From assembly GCA_964609305.1 (NCBI GenBank), contig CAZSRK010000007.1, forward strand, positions 1-58,059: DNA of 58,059 nucleotides, given 5' to 3'. The notes under the pieces are model-generated. The model was not told where the DNA came from and made no database searches. It worked only from the letters and a program-made list of their open reading frames with translations. The position numbers and the translations under genes were made by a program. This document shows positions 50,883-58,059 of the stretch, piece by piece. Source of the DNA: CAKSXP01 sp964609305. GTDB taxonomy: Bacteria > Bacillota > Clostridia > Oscillospirales > Oscillospiraceae. How positions within the stretch are numbered: position 1 is the stretch's first letter; each line of letters starts with the position of its first letter.

Positions 50883-52355
50883 TCAGAACCCGAGCGCCCG
50901 GTAAAAATCGACTATCTTCCGCTTATCGGCGCAGACCTTTTCGATGCGCTGGATATACTCCTGCGGATATTTGGGGGCAAACACACGCTCTATTCGGCCG
51001 GTGCCCGTGCACAGCTTGGTTGAGGCGCCGCCCCCCATGGAAATTATGCTGCAAAGCTCCTCCATGATGCATATGTTATAGAGATTTTCCGTCCCGCTTC
51101 TTGCCCAGCCGACGTTTTCAAAGCCGCCGGACATGTACTTCTGGCGGTAGAGGTAGTATGGGGAATATCCCGTTTCGCGCAGGCGCGAGACAGCGTAGTC
51201 GAGCATCTCCCCAACCTCCCCAGCCGAGGGTATGACTGTTTCCTCAAGCCGGAGGCGCGAGCCCCTTTTCAGCGAGAGGGTGTGCACCGTGACGTTTTCC
51301 GGCGCGAGGGACAGAACGCGCTCGAGCGTTGCGCGAAAGCCCACCGGCGTGTCGGCGGGAAGCCCGGCAATAAGGTCCATATTGATCTCGAAGGAGCCGG
51401 CGGTGCGCACGAGCGAGAGCGCGTTTTCAACGTCCTGCGCCGTATGCCTGCGCCCGATGGCCTCGAGAACCTCGTCGGACATGGACTGCGGGTTCACGCT
51501 CACGCGGGTAACGCCGTGCCCGCGCAGGACGGCGAGCTTTTCGGCGGTTATTGTATCGGGCCGCCCGGCTTCGACCGTGAATTCGCGGCAGTGCGACAGA
51601 TCGAAGGCGTGCCCCAGGCGGGATAACAGTCCGTCGAGCTGTTCGGGTGACAGGGTCGTCGGCGTGCCGCCGCCGAAGTAGACGGATATGACGCGCAGCC
51701 CAAGCTCGCAGACCGCCTGTGCGGTCGCGTCAAGTTCCATGTAAAGCGCGTCGAGGAACGGCTCTATAAGCTTCATGCTGCGCTCAACGGACTGGCTGAC
51801 AAAGCTGCAGTAGGCGCAGCGGGTGGGGCAAAAGGGAATACCGACATAAAGGCAGATATCTCCCGGCTGAAGCTGCTGCGAGACACGGAGCGAGGCGTGC
51901 GCCGTGTCCAGACAGAGCTGCGCGCGCTCCGGCGCGGCGCGGTAGACAGAGCAGAACCTTGAACGCGCGGCGCGGTCGGACAGCCCCGACTCTAATAGCC
52001 GGCTCATCAGCTTGCCGGGCCGTATCCCTGTCAGAGCGCCCCAGACCGGCTCCCGGCCAAGGCAGCGCGCCGCCGCGCGGTAAAAGGCCAGCTTTATTAT
52101 CTGCTGATGCCGTCTGGTGAGCTCGAGGCTGTCGGGCATATCATCGCGGCGTGCGCGGCTGCTGGCCCTGTACACCCGCCCGCCGAGGGAAAGCTGGCAG
52201 ACCGCAGTGTCGAACTTCTGCCCCTCGCACAGAGAGATGACGGTGCCTTCGTCCCCGGGCGAGTCGGTAAACTCCGGCTTTTCGCCGGGGAACATGGTAA
52301 GCATTATCTGCTCCGCCGCGTATTTATAATCGTTATTTATAAGGCAGATATTCAT
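50883..52355 (-). CDS. hemZ: Coproporphyrinogen-dehydrogenase-like radical SAM protein HemZ
   Basis: The 490-residue protein belongs to the HemN/HemW group of radical SAM enzymes, in its HemZ subfamily. An N-terminal part (about 1-160) carries the HemZ-specific WGALTGIRPGKL. The radical SAM core has VGIPFCPTRCAYCSFV (three cluster cysteines) and VYFGGGTPTTLSPEQL. HemZ is proposed to take part in anaerobic haem synthesis, though no other haem gene is in this window. The start overlaps the csaB stop by four bases (ATGA). Confidence 0.92.
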   Translation of the reverse strand: MNICLINNDYKYAAEQIMLTMFPGEKPEFTDSPGDEGTVISLCEGQKFDTAVCQLSLGGRVYRASSRARRDDMPDSLELTRRHQQIIKLAFYRAAARCLGREPVWGALTGIRPGKLMSRLLESGLSDRAARSRFCSVYRAAPERAQLCLDTAHASLRVSQQLQPGDICLYVGIPFCPTRCAYCSFVSQSVERSMKLIEPFLDALYMELDATAQAVCELGLRVISVYFGGGTPTTLSPEQLDGLLSRLGHAFDLSHCREFTVEAGRPDTITAEKLAVLRGHGVTRVSVNPQSMSDEVLEAIGRRHTAQDVENALSLVRTAGSFEINMDLIAGLPADTPVGFRATLERVLSLAPENVTVHTLSLKRGSRLRLEETVIPSAGEVGEMLDYAVSRLRETGYSPYYLYRQKYMSGGFENVGWARSGTENLYNICIMEELCSIISMGGGASTKLCTGTGRIERVFAPKYPQEYIQRIEKVCADKRKIVDFYRALGF

Positions 52356-53473
52356 TGTCTTTCCAAAAGCTCCCTTGCGCAGTCAACGTTCACGCGGGCA
52401 AGCTGTACAAGCTTTTCACTCTGCTCCCGCCGGAACGCCCGCACTTCGTCCGAAAGCGCGCGCTCAAGCCCCTGGCAGAGCGCCTGCTCCGTGAGTGTGT
52501 CCAGTCGGAGACAGCTCTCCTCCCCGATATATCCGAGGAAAGACGCGACTTTCGGGTCATAGGACACACCGACCAGCGGCACACCGTTGCCGGCGGCGAA
52601 AATAAGCCCGTGCAGCCGCATGGAGACGACACCGCGCATGCGCGACATTATCCCTATCGTAAGATCAGTGTCCATCGGCTCGCGCAGAATGACAGGTGGC
52701 TTTTCCATGAAAGCCGCAGCCCTGTCGGCCGCCTCGCCGTCGCTGCGGTGGTTTATCGACAGAAAAACGGGAGTCAGCCCATATTTTTCGCGCGCCATGT
52801 CCGCGGCCCTTGCAAAGCAGACCGCCTTTTCCTCAAAGCCGGGCCAGCGGCGCAGGCAGAGGCAGAGATAGTTCCCATGCGGATCGAGGCCGAGGGAGCG
52901 CATCTTCTCGTCCACGCGCTCATCGTCAGCTGCCGAGAGCGTCATCGCAGGGTCGGCCGAGAGCAGCATCTCCGGTTCCGTCACGCCGAAGCGGCGCAGC
53001 TCCTGCATGCTGTCCGGCTCCCTGAGCGTTATGACGTCGACATAGCGGTTGAGAACGCGGCGGGTCATGGCAATGTCGCCGGCCCGGATGACCGGCCCAA
53101 TGCCGCAACCGTACATGATGACCCGGGCCCCGCGTTTTTTCGCTGCGCGCAGCGTGTAGAGGTAGTACATAAGGCTGCGGCGGCTGGTGATGTCCTGTAT
53201 AAGGCTGCCACCGCCGTTTATATAAAGTTTTACAGAACTCATGACGCGCAGGAAAGACAACAGATCAAAGGTGTGCAGCGCCTCCACGCCGAGTTTTTCG
53301 GCCGTCTCATCCGGCCGGCGGGATAACACGGTTATCGGCATTTCAGGGTCGATGGAGCGCATCTGTTTGACAATGGCCTCGAGTATGGCCTCGTCCCCGG
53401 CGTTGCCGTGGCCGTAAGCGCCGCATATGAGAACGCCGCGTTTGTTATTCAGCTTGCGTTTGACAGCGGCCAT
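52352..53473 (-). CDS. csaB: Polysaccharide pyruvyl transferase CsaB
   Basis: CsaB adds pyruvate ketals to secondary cell-wall polysaccharide, giving the anchor that S-layer-homology proteins bind. The 373-residue protein has GVLICGAYGHGNAGDEAILEA, YINGGGSLIQDITSRRSLMYY, YGCGIGPV, LREPDS and VSMRLHGLIFAAGNGVP, all typical of the CsaB/PssM family. The start is the ATG at 53473 with GGGAGAG upstream; the frame is open to 53518, which lies beyond the promoter. It heads the operon. Confidence 0.9.
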   Translation of the reverse strand: MAAVKRKLNNKRGVLICGAYGHGNAGDEAILEAIVKQMRSIDPEMPITVLSRRPDETAEKLGVEALHTFDLLSFLRVMSSVKLYINGGGSLIQDITSRRSLMYYLYTLRAAKKRGARVIMYGCGIGPVIRAGDIAMTRRVLNRYVDVITLREPDSMQELRRFGVTEPEMLLSADPAMTLSAADDERVDEKMRSLGLDPHGNYLCLCLRRWPGFEEKAVCFARAADMAREKYGLTPVFLSINHRSDGEAADRAAAFMEKPPVILREPMDTDLTIGIMSRMRGVVSMRLHGLIFAAGNGVPLVGVSYDPKVASFLGYIGEESCLRLDTLTEQALCQGLERALSDEVRAFRREQSEKLVQLARVNVDCARELLERQ

Positions 53474-53509
53474 ACCTTGCCAACTCTCCCTTGCAAAAAC
53501 ATCTAAAGT

Positions 53510-53538
53510 ATTATACAATCCTATAAAAGCAAGGTCAA
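53510..53538 (-). promoter_or_regulatory. Promoter of the csaB operon
   Basis: On the minus strand TTGACC (53538-53533), a 17-base spacer and TATAAT (53515-53510), a near-consensus promoter about 37 bases upstream of csaB. It confirms that the in-frame start at 53518 is too far upstream. Confidence 0.8.
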
Positions 53539-53589
53539 GCGAAACCCAATTCCCCGCGGGGATTTCCCTCGTCCCAGGAGAAATGCCAA

Positions 53590-54639
53590 ATGAAACAAAT
53601 TGCTATTTTTCAAAGCGACCTGCATGTCGGCGGCATACAGAAGGCTCTTGTGAACATCTTAAACGAGATAGATTACTCTGAGTGTGCGGTGGATCTTTAC
53701 CTCTTTGATAAAGAGAGCTTTTTTGAGCTTCCACAGCACGGGAATCTTAATATAATCTACCTCAAACCGTATCCATTCCTGAATCGGTTGGTGTATTTCG
53801 AGCTGCTTCGCCGATTTGCGCCGGTCATAAAAACGGACAAGGAATACGACGTTGCCATCGACTTTAACAGCTATCGCAACGAGTGCGCCGTGGGCGCGCT
53901 GACGGTTAGCGCGAAAAAGAGGGTCATGTGGATACACAACGACGTTGAGATAAAAAGGAGAAACGAGGTCAAATACCGCATCCTCTGGCATTTTTTCCAG
54001 GGGAAGCTGCGCGAGTTTGACGAGTTCGCCGCTGTGTCCCCGGGTATAATCGACGGCTTCCGCCGCATTTCGGGGATATATGACAAGAAAATTACCGCCA
54101 TCCCCAACCACATCGACACGGACGAGATTTTCCGCAAAGCGGCGCAGCCCGTGGAATTTGAGGTAGATCCCGGCGTTTATAACCTCTGCACGATGGGACG
54201 TATCTGCCACCAGAAGGGGTTTGATATCCTGATGGGCTATATGGCACAGGTGGTCGCCCGGAGGCAGGATATACATCTGTATCTGCTTGGTGACGGGCCG
54301 GACAGGGAGAAGCTCGAGCAGCAGATAGAGCAGCTCAATCTTCAGCCTTTTGTGACGCTACTTGGAAATAAGCAGAATCCGTTTCCATATCTGGACAAAA
54401 TGGACGGCTTCACCCTCACGAGCAGATACGAGGGGCAGGGCCTGGTCATATGGGAGGCCAAGACACTCGGTCTTGAGCTGTTTATAACCGAGAACCTTGT
54501 CAAATACAACCCCGGGATCCCGGGGTATACGGATCTGGTCGAGGTGCTGGTACAGGCACATCGGCGGGAAAGGATCCGCGACGATCTGAGCGATTACAAC
54601 AGCAGTATCGGGCAGAGTATTAAGAAGCTGCTGGGGTGA
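53590..54639 (+). CDS. Glycosyltransferase family 4 (GT-B) protein
   Basis: The enzyme transfers a sugar from a nucleotide donor, probably to a cell-surface lipid or polysaccharide. The 349-residue protein has the N-terminal FQSDLHVGGIQKALVNIL acceptor-side motif. Its C-terminal donor-binding domain carries CTMGRICHQKGFDIL, YLLGDGPDREKLEQQI and the SRYEGQGLVIWEAKTLG (E-x7-E) motif. AGGAGAAATGCC precedes the ATG. By eye the gene's 5' third is less GC-rich than its neighbours, a weak sign of a different origin. It is followed by the lipid kinase after 50 bases. The sugar is unknown. Confidence 0.9.
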   Translation: MKQIAIFQSDLHVGGIQKALVNILNEIDYSECAVDLYLFDKESFFELPQHGNLNIIYLKPYPFLNRLVYFELLRRFAPVIKTDKEYDVAIDFNSYRNECAVGALTVSAKKRVMWIHNDVEIKRRNEVKYRILWHFFQGKLREFDEFAAVSPGIIDGFRRISGIYDKKITAIPNHIDTDEIFRKAAQPVEFEVDPGVYNLCTMGRICHQKGFDILMGYMAQVVARRQDIHLYLLGDGPDREKLEQQIEQLNLQPFVTLLGNKQNPFPYLDKMDGFTLTSRYEGQGLVIWEAKTLGLELFITENLVKYNPGIPGYTDLVEVLVQAHRRERIRDDLSDYNSSIGQSIKKLLG

Positions 54640-54689
54640 TCCCCAGATGTCCGCCAAAAGAAACACCACAAAAACGGAGAGATTTTGAC

Positions 54690-55658
54690 GTGAGACACCT
54701 TTTGATAATTAACCCCGTCGCCGGAGGCCGCGACAGGACGGAGGAAATCGCCGGCAAGGTCGAGCTCGCCTTTTCAGGTCGCAGCGACGATTTTGAGGTG
54801 TATGTGACTTCCCGACCCTTTGATGCGGAGGAGAAAATTAAGCGCGATGCGCTATCGGGCGAAACGCTGCGCGTCTATGCCTGCGGCGGCGACGGTACGC
54901 TCAACGAGTGCGTCAACGGCGCGGCGGGGCTTTCAAACGTCGCCGTTACCCATTTCCCCCACGGCACCGGCAACGATTTCATCAAGGCATTTGGCAGCGA
55001 AAAGAAGCGGTTTTCAGAGCTTGGCGAGCTTCTCGACGGCGAGGTGCGCCCCATCGACCTGATATCCTGCAACGGCCGTATGAGCGTGAATATATGTTCG
55101 GTCGGCGTCGACGCGCGAATCGGCACACAGGTTCACAGATACAGCGGGATACCGATCCTTGGCGCGGGTGTCGGCGGCTATATTGTCTCGGCCGTCGTAA
55201 ATCTGGTCAAGGGTATTACCCAGCCTCTGACCGTCGAGTGCTGCGGCCGACACTTTGAAGGGGAACACACGCTTATCTGTGCCTGCAACGGCACATGCTA
55301 CGGCGGTGCGTTCAACCCCGTGCCCACAGCCCGGGTCGATGACGGCCTGCTGGATTTCCTCATCGTGCGCGGCGTCTCGCGCGCTAATTTCCTGCGCCTG
55401 GTCGGAAGCTATGCACGCGGCAAATTCCGCCGGTATCCGGAGTACATAACCCATCTGCGCGGCCGGGAGATGGACATACAGTCGCAGGAGGAACTGGTCG
55501 TCAACATCGACGGCGAGGCTATATTTACGCAGAATCTACATTTGGAGTTAATTCCCGGCGGCATTAATTTCATTTTCCCCGCTCATATGGAATATTTTAA
55601 GAATCAACCGGAGAAAATAGAAGTAAAACAGCAAAAATGGGAGGTTTCAATTGGATAA
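54690..55658 (+). CDS. Diacylglycerol kinase family lipid kinase
   Basis: Members phosphorylate diacylglycerol or sphingoid-type lipids and help recycle the lipid produced by lipoteichoic acid synthesis. The 322-residue protein has HLLIINPVAGGRDRTEEI, the active-site YACGGDGTLNECVNG and HFPHGTGNDFIKAFG, plus NGTCYGGAFNPVPTARVDDGLLDF in the C-terminal domain. The start is the GTG at 54690 with CGGAGAG upstream; the frame is open to 54636 but that part overlaps the end of the glycosyltransferase. Which lipid is used is not decided by the motifs; DagK-type is most likely given the LTA-synthase-like gene elsewhere in the window. Confidence 0.88.
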   Translation: MRHLLIINPVAGGRDRTEEIAGKVELAFSGRSDDFEVYVTSRPFDAEEKIKRDALSGETLRVYACGGDGTLNECVNGAAGLSNVAVTHFPHGTGNDFIKAFGSEKKRFSELGELLDGEVRPIDLISCNGRMSVNICSVGVDARIGTQVHRYSGIPILGAGVGGYIVSAVVNLVKGITQPLTVECCGRHFEGEHTLICACNGTCYGGAFNPVPTARVDDGLLDFLIVRGVSRANFLRLVGSYARGKFRRYPEYITHLRGREMDIQSQEELVVNIDGEAIFTQNLHLELIPGGINFIFPAHMEYFKNQPEKIEVKQQKWEVSIG

Positions 55659-55724
55659 GGGGTGATAAATTAAATTAATCCTGGATTTTGCAAAAATAAT
55701 CCGGTATTATCTCCATTTTACAGC

Positions 55725-55753
55725 TTGCAGAATAAGGAATCATAGACTATTAT
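55725..55753 (+). promoter_or_regulatory. Promoter of groESL
   Basis: TTGCAG (55725-55730), a 17-base spacer and TATTAT (55748-55753); start near 55760, inside the CIRCE operator. Confidence 0.75.
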
Positions 55754-55763
55754 AATAAGTGCT

Positions 55764-55790
55764 TTAGCACTCAAGCTAAAAGAGTGCTAA
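55764..55790 (+). promoter_or_regulatory. CIRCE operator (HrcA binding site)
   Basis: TTAGCACTC-N9-GAGTGCTAA, a perfect match to the CIRCE consensus inverted repeat, overlaps the predicted groESL start site. HrcA repressor bound here holds groESL low until heat or misfolding stress. The hrcA gene is not in this window. Confidence 0.98.
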
Positions 55791-55830
55791 CGCACTGAAA
55801 CTGTAATAAATTTTTAGGAGGCAATATACA

Positions 55831-56118
55831 ATGAACCTTAGACCTTTGGCAGACCGCGTGGTCCTCAAACAGATACAGGCCGAAGAGAAAACAAAGGGCG
55901 GAATCATCCTCTCCTCCGCCGCTCAGGAGAAGCCTGAAGTATATGAAGTCGTGGTCGTCGGTCCCGGCGGATTCGTCGATGGCAACGAGGTGGAGATGGA
56001 AGTCGTCGCAGGCGACAAGGTCATCACCGGCAAGTACAGCGGAACCAACGTCAAAATTGACGGCGAGGAATATATGATCGTGCGCCAGAGCGACATTCTG
56101 GCGATCGTCGAGGAATAA
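55831..56118 (+). CDS. groES: Co-chaperonin GroES
   Basis: GroES caps the GroEL cage. The 95-residue protein has LRPLADRVVLKQIQAEEKTKGGIIL (the mobile loop region) and the closing IVRQSDILAIVEE, at normal length. AGGAGG lies nine bases before the ATG. It is 41 bases upstream of groEL in one CIRCE-controlled transcript. Confidence 0.98.
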   Translation: MNLRPLADRVVLKQIQAEEKTKGGIILSSAAQEKPEVYEVVVVGPGGFVDGNEVEMEVVAGDKVITGKYSGTNVKIDGEEYMIVRQSDILAIVEE

Positions 56119-56159
56119 AAGCTTTATCACTTAACCTTAAAATACAGGAGGAATAAACT

Positions 56160-57791
56160 ATGGCAAAACAGATTATTTACGGCGAGGAAGCCCGCAGGGC
56201 TCTGCAGCGCGGCGTTGACCAGCTCGCCGATACCGTTAAAATAACTCTCGGCCCCAAGGGCCGCAATGTCGTTCTCGGCAAGAAGTACGGATCCCCGCTC
56301 ATCACCAACGACGGCGTGACCATCGCCAAGGAGATCGAGCTTGAGAACGTGTTCGAGAACATGGGCGCCCAGCTCATCAAGGAAGTTTCGACCAAGACCA
56401 ACGACGTCGCCGGCGACGGCACCACCTCCGCCACCGTCCTGGCTCAGGCCATGGTCAGAGAGGGCCTGAAGAACGTCGCGGCCGGCGCCAACCCCATGGT
56501 TATGCGCCGCGGCATCCAGAAGGCCACCGACGCCGCTGTCGACGCCATCCGCAAAGCTTCCCAGCCGGTCACCGGCACCGTGGATATCGCCCGTGTCGGT
56601 ACCGTTTCCTCCGGTGACGAGCTCATCGGACAGCTTATTGCCGAGGCAATGGAGAAGGTATCCCAGAACGGCGTCATCACCGTTGAGGAGTCCAAGACCG
56701 CCGAGACCTATTCCGAGGTCGTCGAGGGTATGCAGTTCGACCGCGGCTATGTGACCCCGTACATGGTTACCGATACCGAGAAGATGGAGGCCGTCATCGA
56801 CGACGCGCTGATTCTGCTCACTGACAAGAAGATTTCCAACATCCAGGACATCCTGCCTCTGCTCGAGCAGGTGGTGCAGGCCGGCGGCAAGCTGGTCATC
56901 ATCGCCGAGGACGTCGAGGGCGAAGCCCTTGCGACCATACTGCTCAACAAGCTGCGCGGCACCTTCACCTGTGTCTGCGTCAAGGCCCCCGGCTTCGGCG
57001 ACAGGCGTAAGGAAATGCTCCAGGATATCGCCATCCTGACCGGCGGCACGGTCATCTCCTCCGACCTCGGCATGGAACTGAAGGATGCAACTGTCCAGAT
57101 GCTTGGACGCGCGCGCCAGGTCAAGGTCACCAAGGAGAACACCATTATTGTCGACGGCGCCGGCTCCGGCGAGGCGATCGCAGACCGCGTGCGCGCCATC
57201 AACGCGCAGATGGAGGTCTCCACTTCCGAGTATGATAAGGAGAAGTACGCCGAGCGTCTGGCCAAGCTCTCCGGCGGCGTCGCCGTTATCAAGGTCGGCG
57301 CAGCCACCGAGACCGAGATGAAGGAGAAGAAACTCCGCATCGAGGATGCTCTTAACGCCACGCGCGCCGCTGTTGAAGAGGGCATCGTAGCAGGCGGCGG
57401 CACCGCCTATGTCATCGGCAGCAAGGCTGCGGCCGAGCTGACCAACACGCTCACCGGAGACGAGAAGACCGGCGCGGACATCATCGCCAAGGCCCTTACC
57501 TCCCCGATTCGCCAGATCGTTGAGAATGCCGGACTGGAAGGCGCGGTCGTCCTTGATAAGGTCGCAGGCAGCGATGACACCACTTTCGGATTTAATGCTG
57601 CAACCGAGGAGTATTGCGACATGATCGCCGCCGGCATCGTTGACCCGACCAAGGTCTGCCGCAGCGCGATCGAAAACGCCTCCTCCGTGGCCTCCATGGT
57701 TCTGACCACCGAATCCCTCGTCGGCGATCTGCCTGAGCCTCCTGCACCTGCCGCGGGCGGAGCCGGGGCCGACATGGGCGGCATGTATTAA
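56160..57791 (+). CDS. groEL: Chaperonin GroEL
   Basis: GroEL refolds proteins in an ATP-driven double ring. The 543-residue protein has KITLGPKGRNVVLGKKYGSP, the ATP site VAGDGTTSATVLAQA, GTVSSGDELIG, VKAPGFGDRRKEML, IVAGGGTAYVIG and the flexible GGM-type end GADMGGMY. AGGAGGAATAAACT precedes the ATG. Codon use is strongly adapted (many GTC, ATC, GGC, AAG), as expected for an abundant protein. Confidence 0.99.
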   Translation: MAKQIIYGEEARRALQRGVDQLADTVKITLGPKGRNVVLGKKYGSPLITNDGVTIAKEIELENVFENMGAQLIKEVSTKTNDVAGDGTTSATVLAQAMVREGLKNVAAGANPMVMRRGIQKATDAAVDAIRKASQPVTGTVDIARVGTVSSGDELIGQLIAEAMEKVSQNGVITVEESKTAETYSEVVEGMQFDRGYVTPYMVTDTEKMEAVIDDALILLTDKKISNIQDILPLLEQVVQAGGKLVIIAEDVEGEALATILLNKLRGTFTCVCVKAPGFGDRRKEMLQDIAILTGGTVISSDLGMELKDATVQMLGRARQVKVTKENTIIVDGAGSGEAIADRVRAINAQMEVSTSEYDKEKYAERLAKLSGGVAVIKVGAATETEMKEKKLRIEDALNATRAAVEEGIVAGGGTAYVIGSKAAAELTNTLTGDEKTGADIIAKALTSPIRQIVENAGLEGAVVLDKVAGSDDTTFGFNAATEEYCDMIAAGIVDPTKVCRSAIENASSVASMVLTTESLVGDLPEPPAPAAGGAGADMGGMY

Positions 57792-57816
57792 GAGGCAGTC
57801 AAAGCCTGAACCCTCT

Positions 57817-57868
57817 GCAATCTCTGAGGTTGTGTTAGACATACGTCCCGATTTTCGCCAGAGATTGC
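57817..57868 (+). other. Long inverted repeat in the groEL 3' region
   Basis: GCAATCTCTG (57817-57826) pairs perfectly with CAGAGATTGC (57859-57868) across a 32-base loop, with AGGC/GCCT just upstream (57793-57807). It may stabilise the groESL message or be a small RNA; no T-run follows directly. Confidence 0.5.
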
Positions 57869-57886
57869 GCCTGATTCATATAGTTC

Positions 57887-57918
57887 AAGGGCCGATGCGT
57901 AAGCATCGGCCTTTCTTT
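57887..57918 (+). terminator. Terminator of groESL
   Basis: AAGGGCCGATGC (57887-57898) with GCATCGGCCTTT (57903-57914) around GTAA, then CTTT. A strong intrinsic terminator 96 bases after groEL. Confidence 0.92.
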
Positions 57919-58059
57919 AAAAAAAGAGGATACATATTAAATTTATTTTCGAATACTATGGTTTTATAGTTAGCCCAAATTGCCTATACCGGGTGCAGGC
58001 GAGTAAGGCGGTAGTGTCAAGGATTTTTCGCAAATTAGTTTGCAGTCGCTGGAGTGAAT
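57919..58059. other. AT-richer tail with no gene seen
   Basis: This end of the window has lower GC than its surroundings, small hairpins (ACTAT-N6-ATAGT about 57954-57969; GCAAA-N4-TTTGC about 58031-58044), and a GC-rich block between them. No open reading frame of useful size or known RNA was recognised. It may be an intergenic region or the edge of another element outside the window. Confidence 0.4.

Noticed and set aside
56127..57842. 571-residue open frame on the minus strand opposite groEL
   Set aside because: It is the antisense shadow of a highly codon-biased GroEL gene; it has repetitive Gly/Asp/Leu-rich content, no ribosome site and no recognisable domain.

Overview
The window is a GC-rich stretch (roughly 60% by eye) of an anaerobic, Gram-positive-type Clostridia chromosome, most likely from the Oscillospiraceae or a related family. 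The evidence is the gene mix: pyruvate:ferredoxin oxidoreductase, butyrate kinase, a 2-hydroxyacyl-CoA dehydratase/activase pair, a HemZ-type radical SAM protein, a YtvI-type permease, CsaB, an LTA-synthase-like enzyme, a HisZ-dependent short HisG, and groESL under a perfect CIRCE operator. No tRNA, rRNA, CRISPR array, phage gene or insertion sequence was seen. Positions 4651-4750 are a run of N; the 11 bases on either side of it are identical, so the gap is probably an assembly artefact of little or no real length.

Layout. 1-1286 (-): 5' part of nifJ, cut by the window edge. 1290-1906: divergent promoters and a structured leader (Moco-riboswitch type, ending in an intrinsic terminator) in front of the molybdenum operon. 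1907-9394 (+): modA-modB-modC-moeA-moaA-moaC-MOSC protein-molybdopterin-binding protein-mogA, covering molybdate uptake and most steps of cofactor assembly but not molybdopterin synthase (MoaD/MoaE). 9470-11290 (-): typA, separated from mogA by a bidirectional terminator. 11500-19990 (+): MATE transporter, YfbR-type nucleotidase, ACT protein, UPF0210 protein, butyrate kinase, glycyl-tRNA synthetase, an LTA-synthase-like enzyme and a small membrane protein. 20246-30681 (+): a tightly packed, often overlapping run of YmdB-type phosphoesterase, SbcD/YhaO-like nuclease, YhaN-like ATPase, a membrane protein with a long charged tail, an rRNA methyltransferase, a histidine phosphatase-GNAT fusion, another metallophosphoesterase, a YgiQ radical SAM protein and DUF1294. 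30859-31701 (+): fumarase/tartrate dehydratase alpha subunit without its beta partner, with a 40-bp tandem duplication at its 3' end.

31881-39346 (-): a nine-gene histidine operon, hisZ-G-D-C-B-H-A-F-IE, with one good promoter and a terminator. 39586-43851 (+): a 2-hydroxyacyl-CoA dehydratase activase and dehydratase pair that appears to be a split version of a single large protein. 43953-45149 (+): a secreted RsiV/DUF3298-like protein broken by an in-frame amber codon. 45351-48299 (-): ACT protein, homoserine dehydrogenase and aspartate kinase as an aspartate-family operon. 48415-49482 (+): YtvI-like permease. 49568-53473 (-): csaB-hemZ-hexapeptide transferase-PAP2 phosphatase, an overlapping operon. 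53590-55658 (+): glycosyltransferase and diacylglycerol/lipid kinase. 55725-57918 (+): CIRCE-controlled groES-groEL with a structured 3' region and terminator. 57919-58059 is AT-richer with no gene seen.

Most of the window is housekeeping or familiar accessory metabolism. The points most worth checking are the regulated leader of the molybdenum operon, the cysteine-tailed molybdopterin-binding protein, the YhaO/YhaN/membrane-protein group, the split dehydratase, the amber-interrupted secreted protein and the duplicated end of ttdA. I did not find a convincing wholly new system. Assignments rest on recognised motifs and gene order read by eye; no database search was run.
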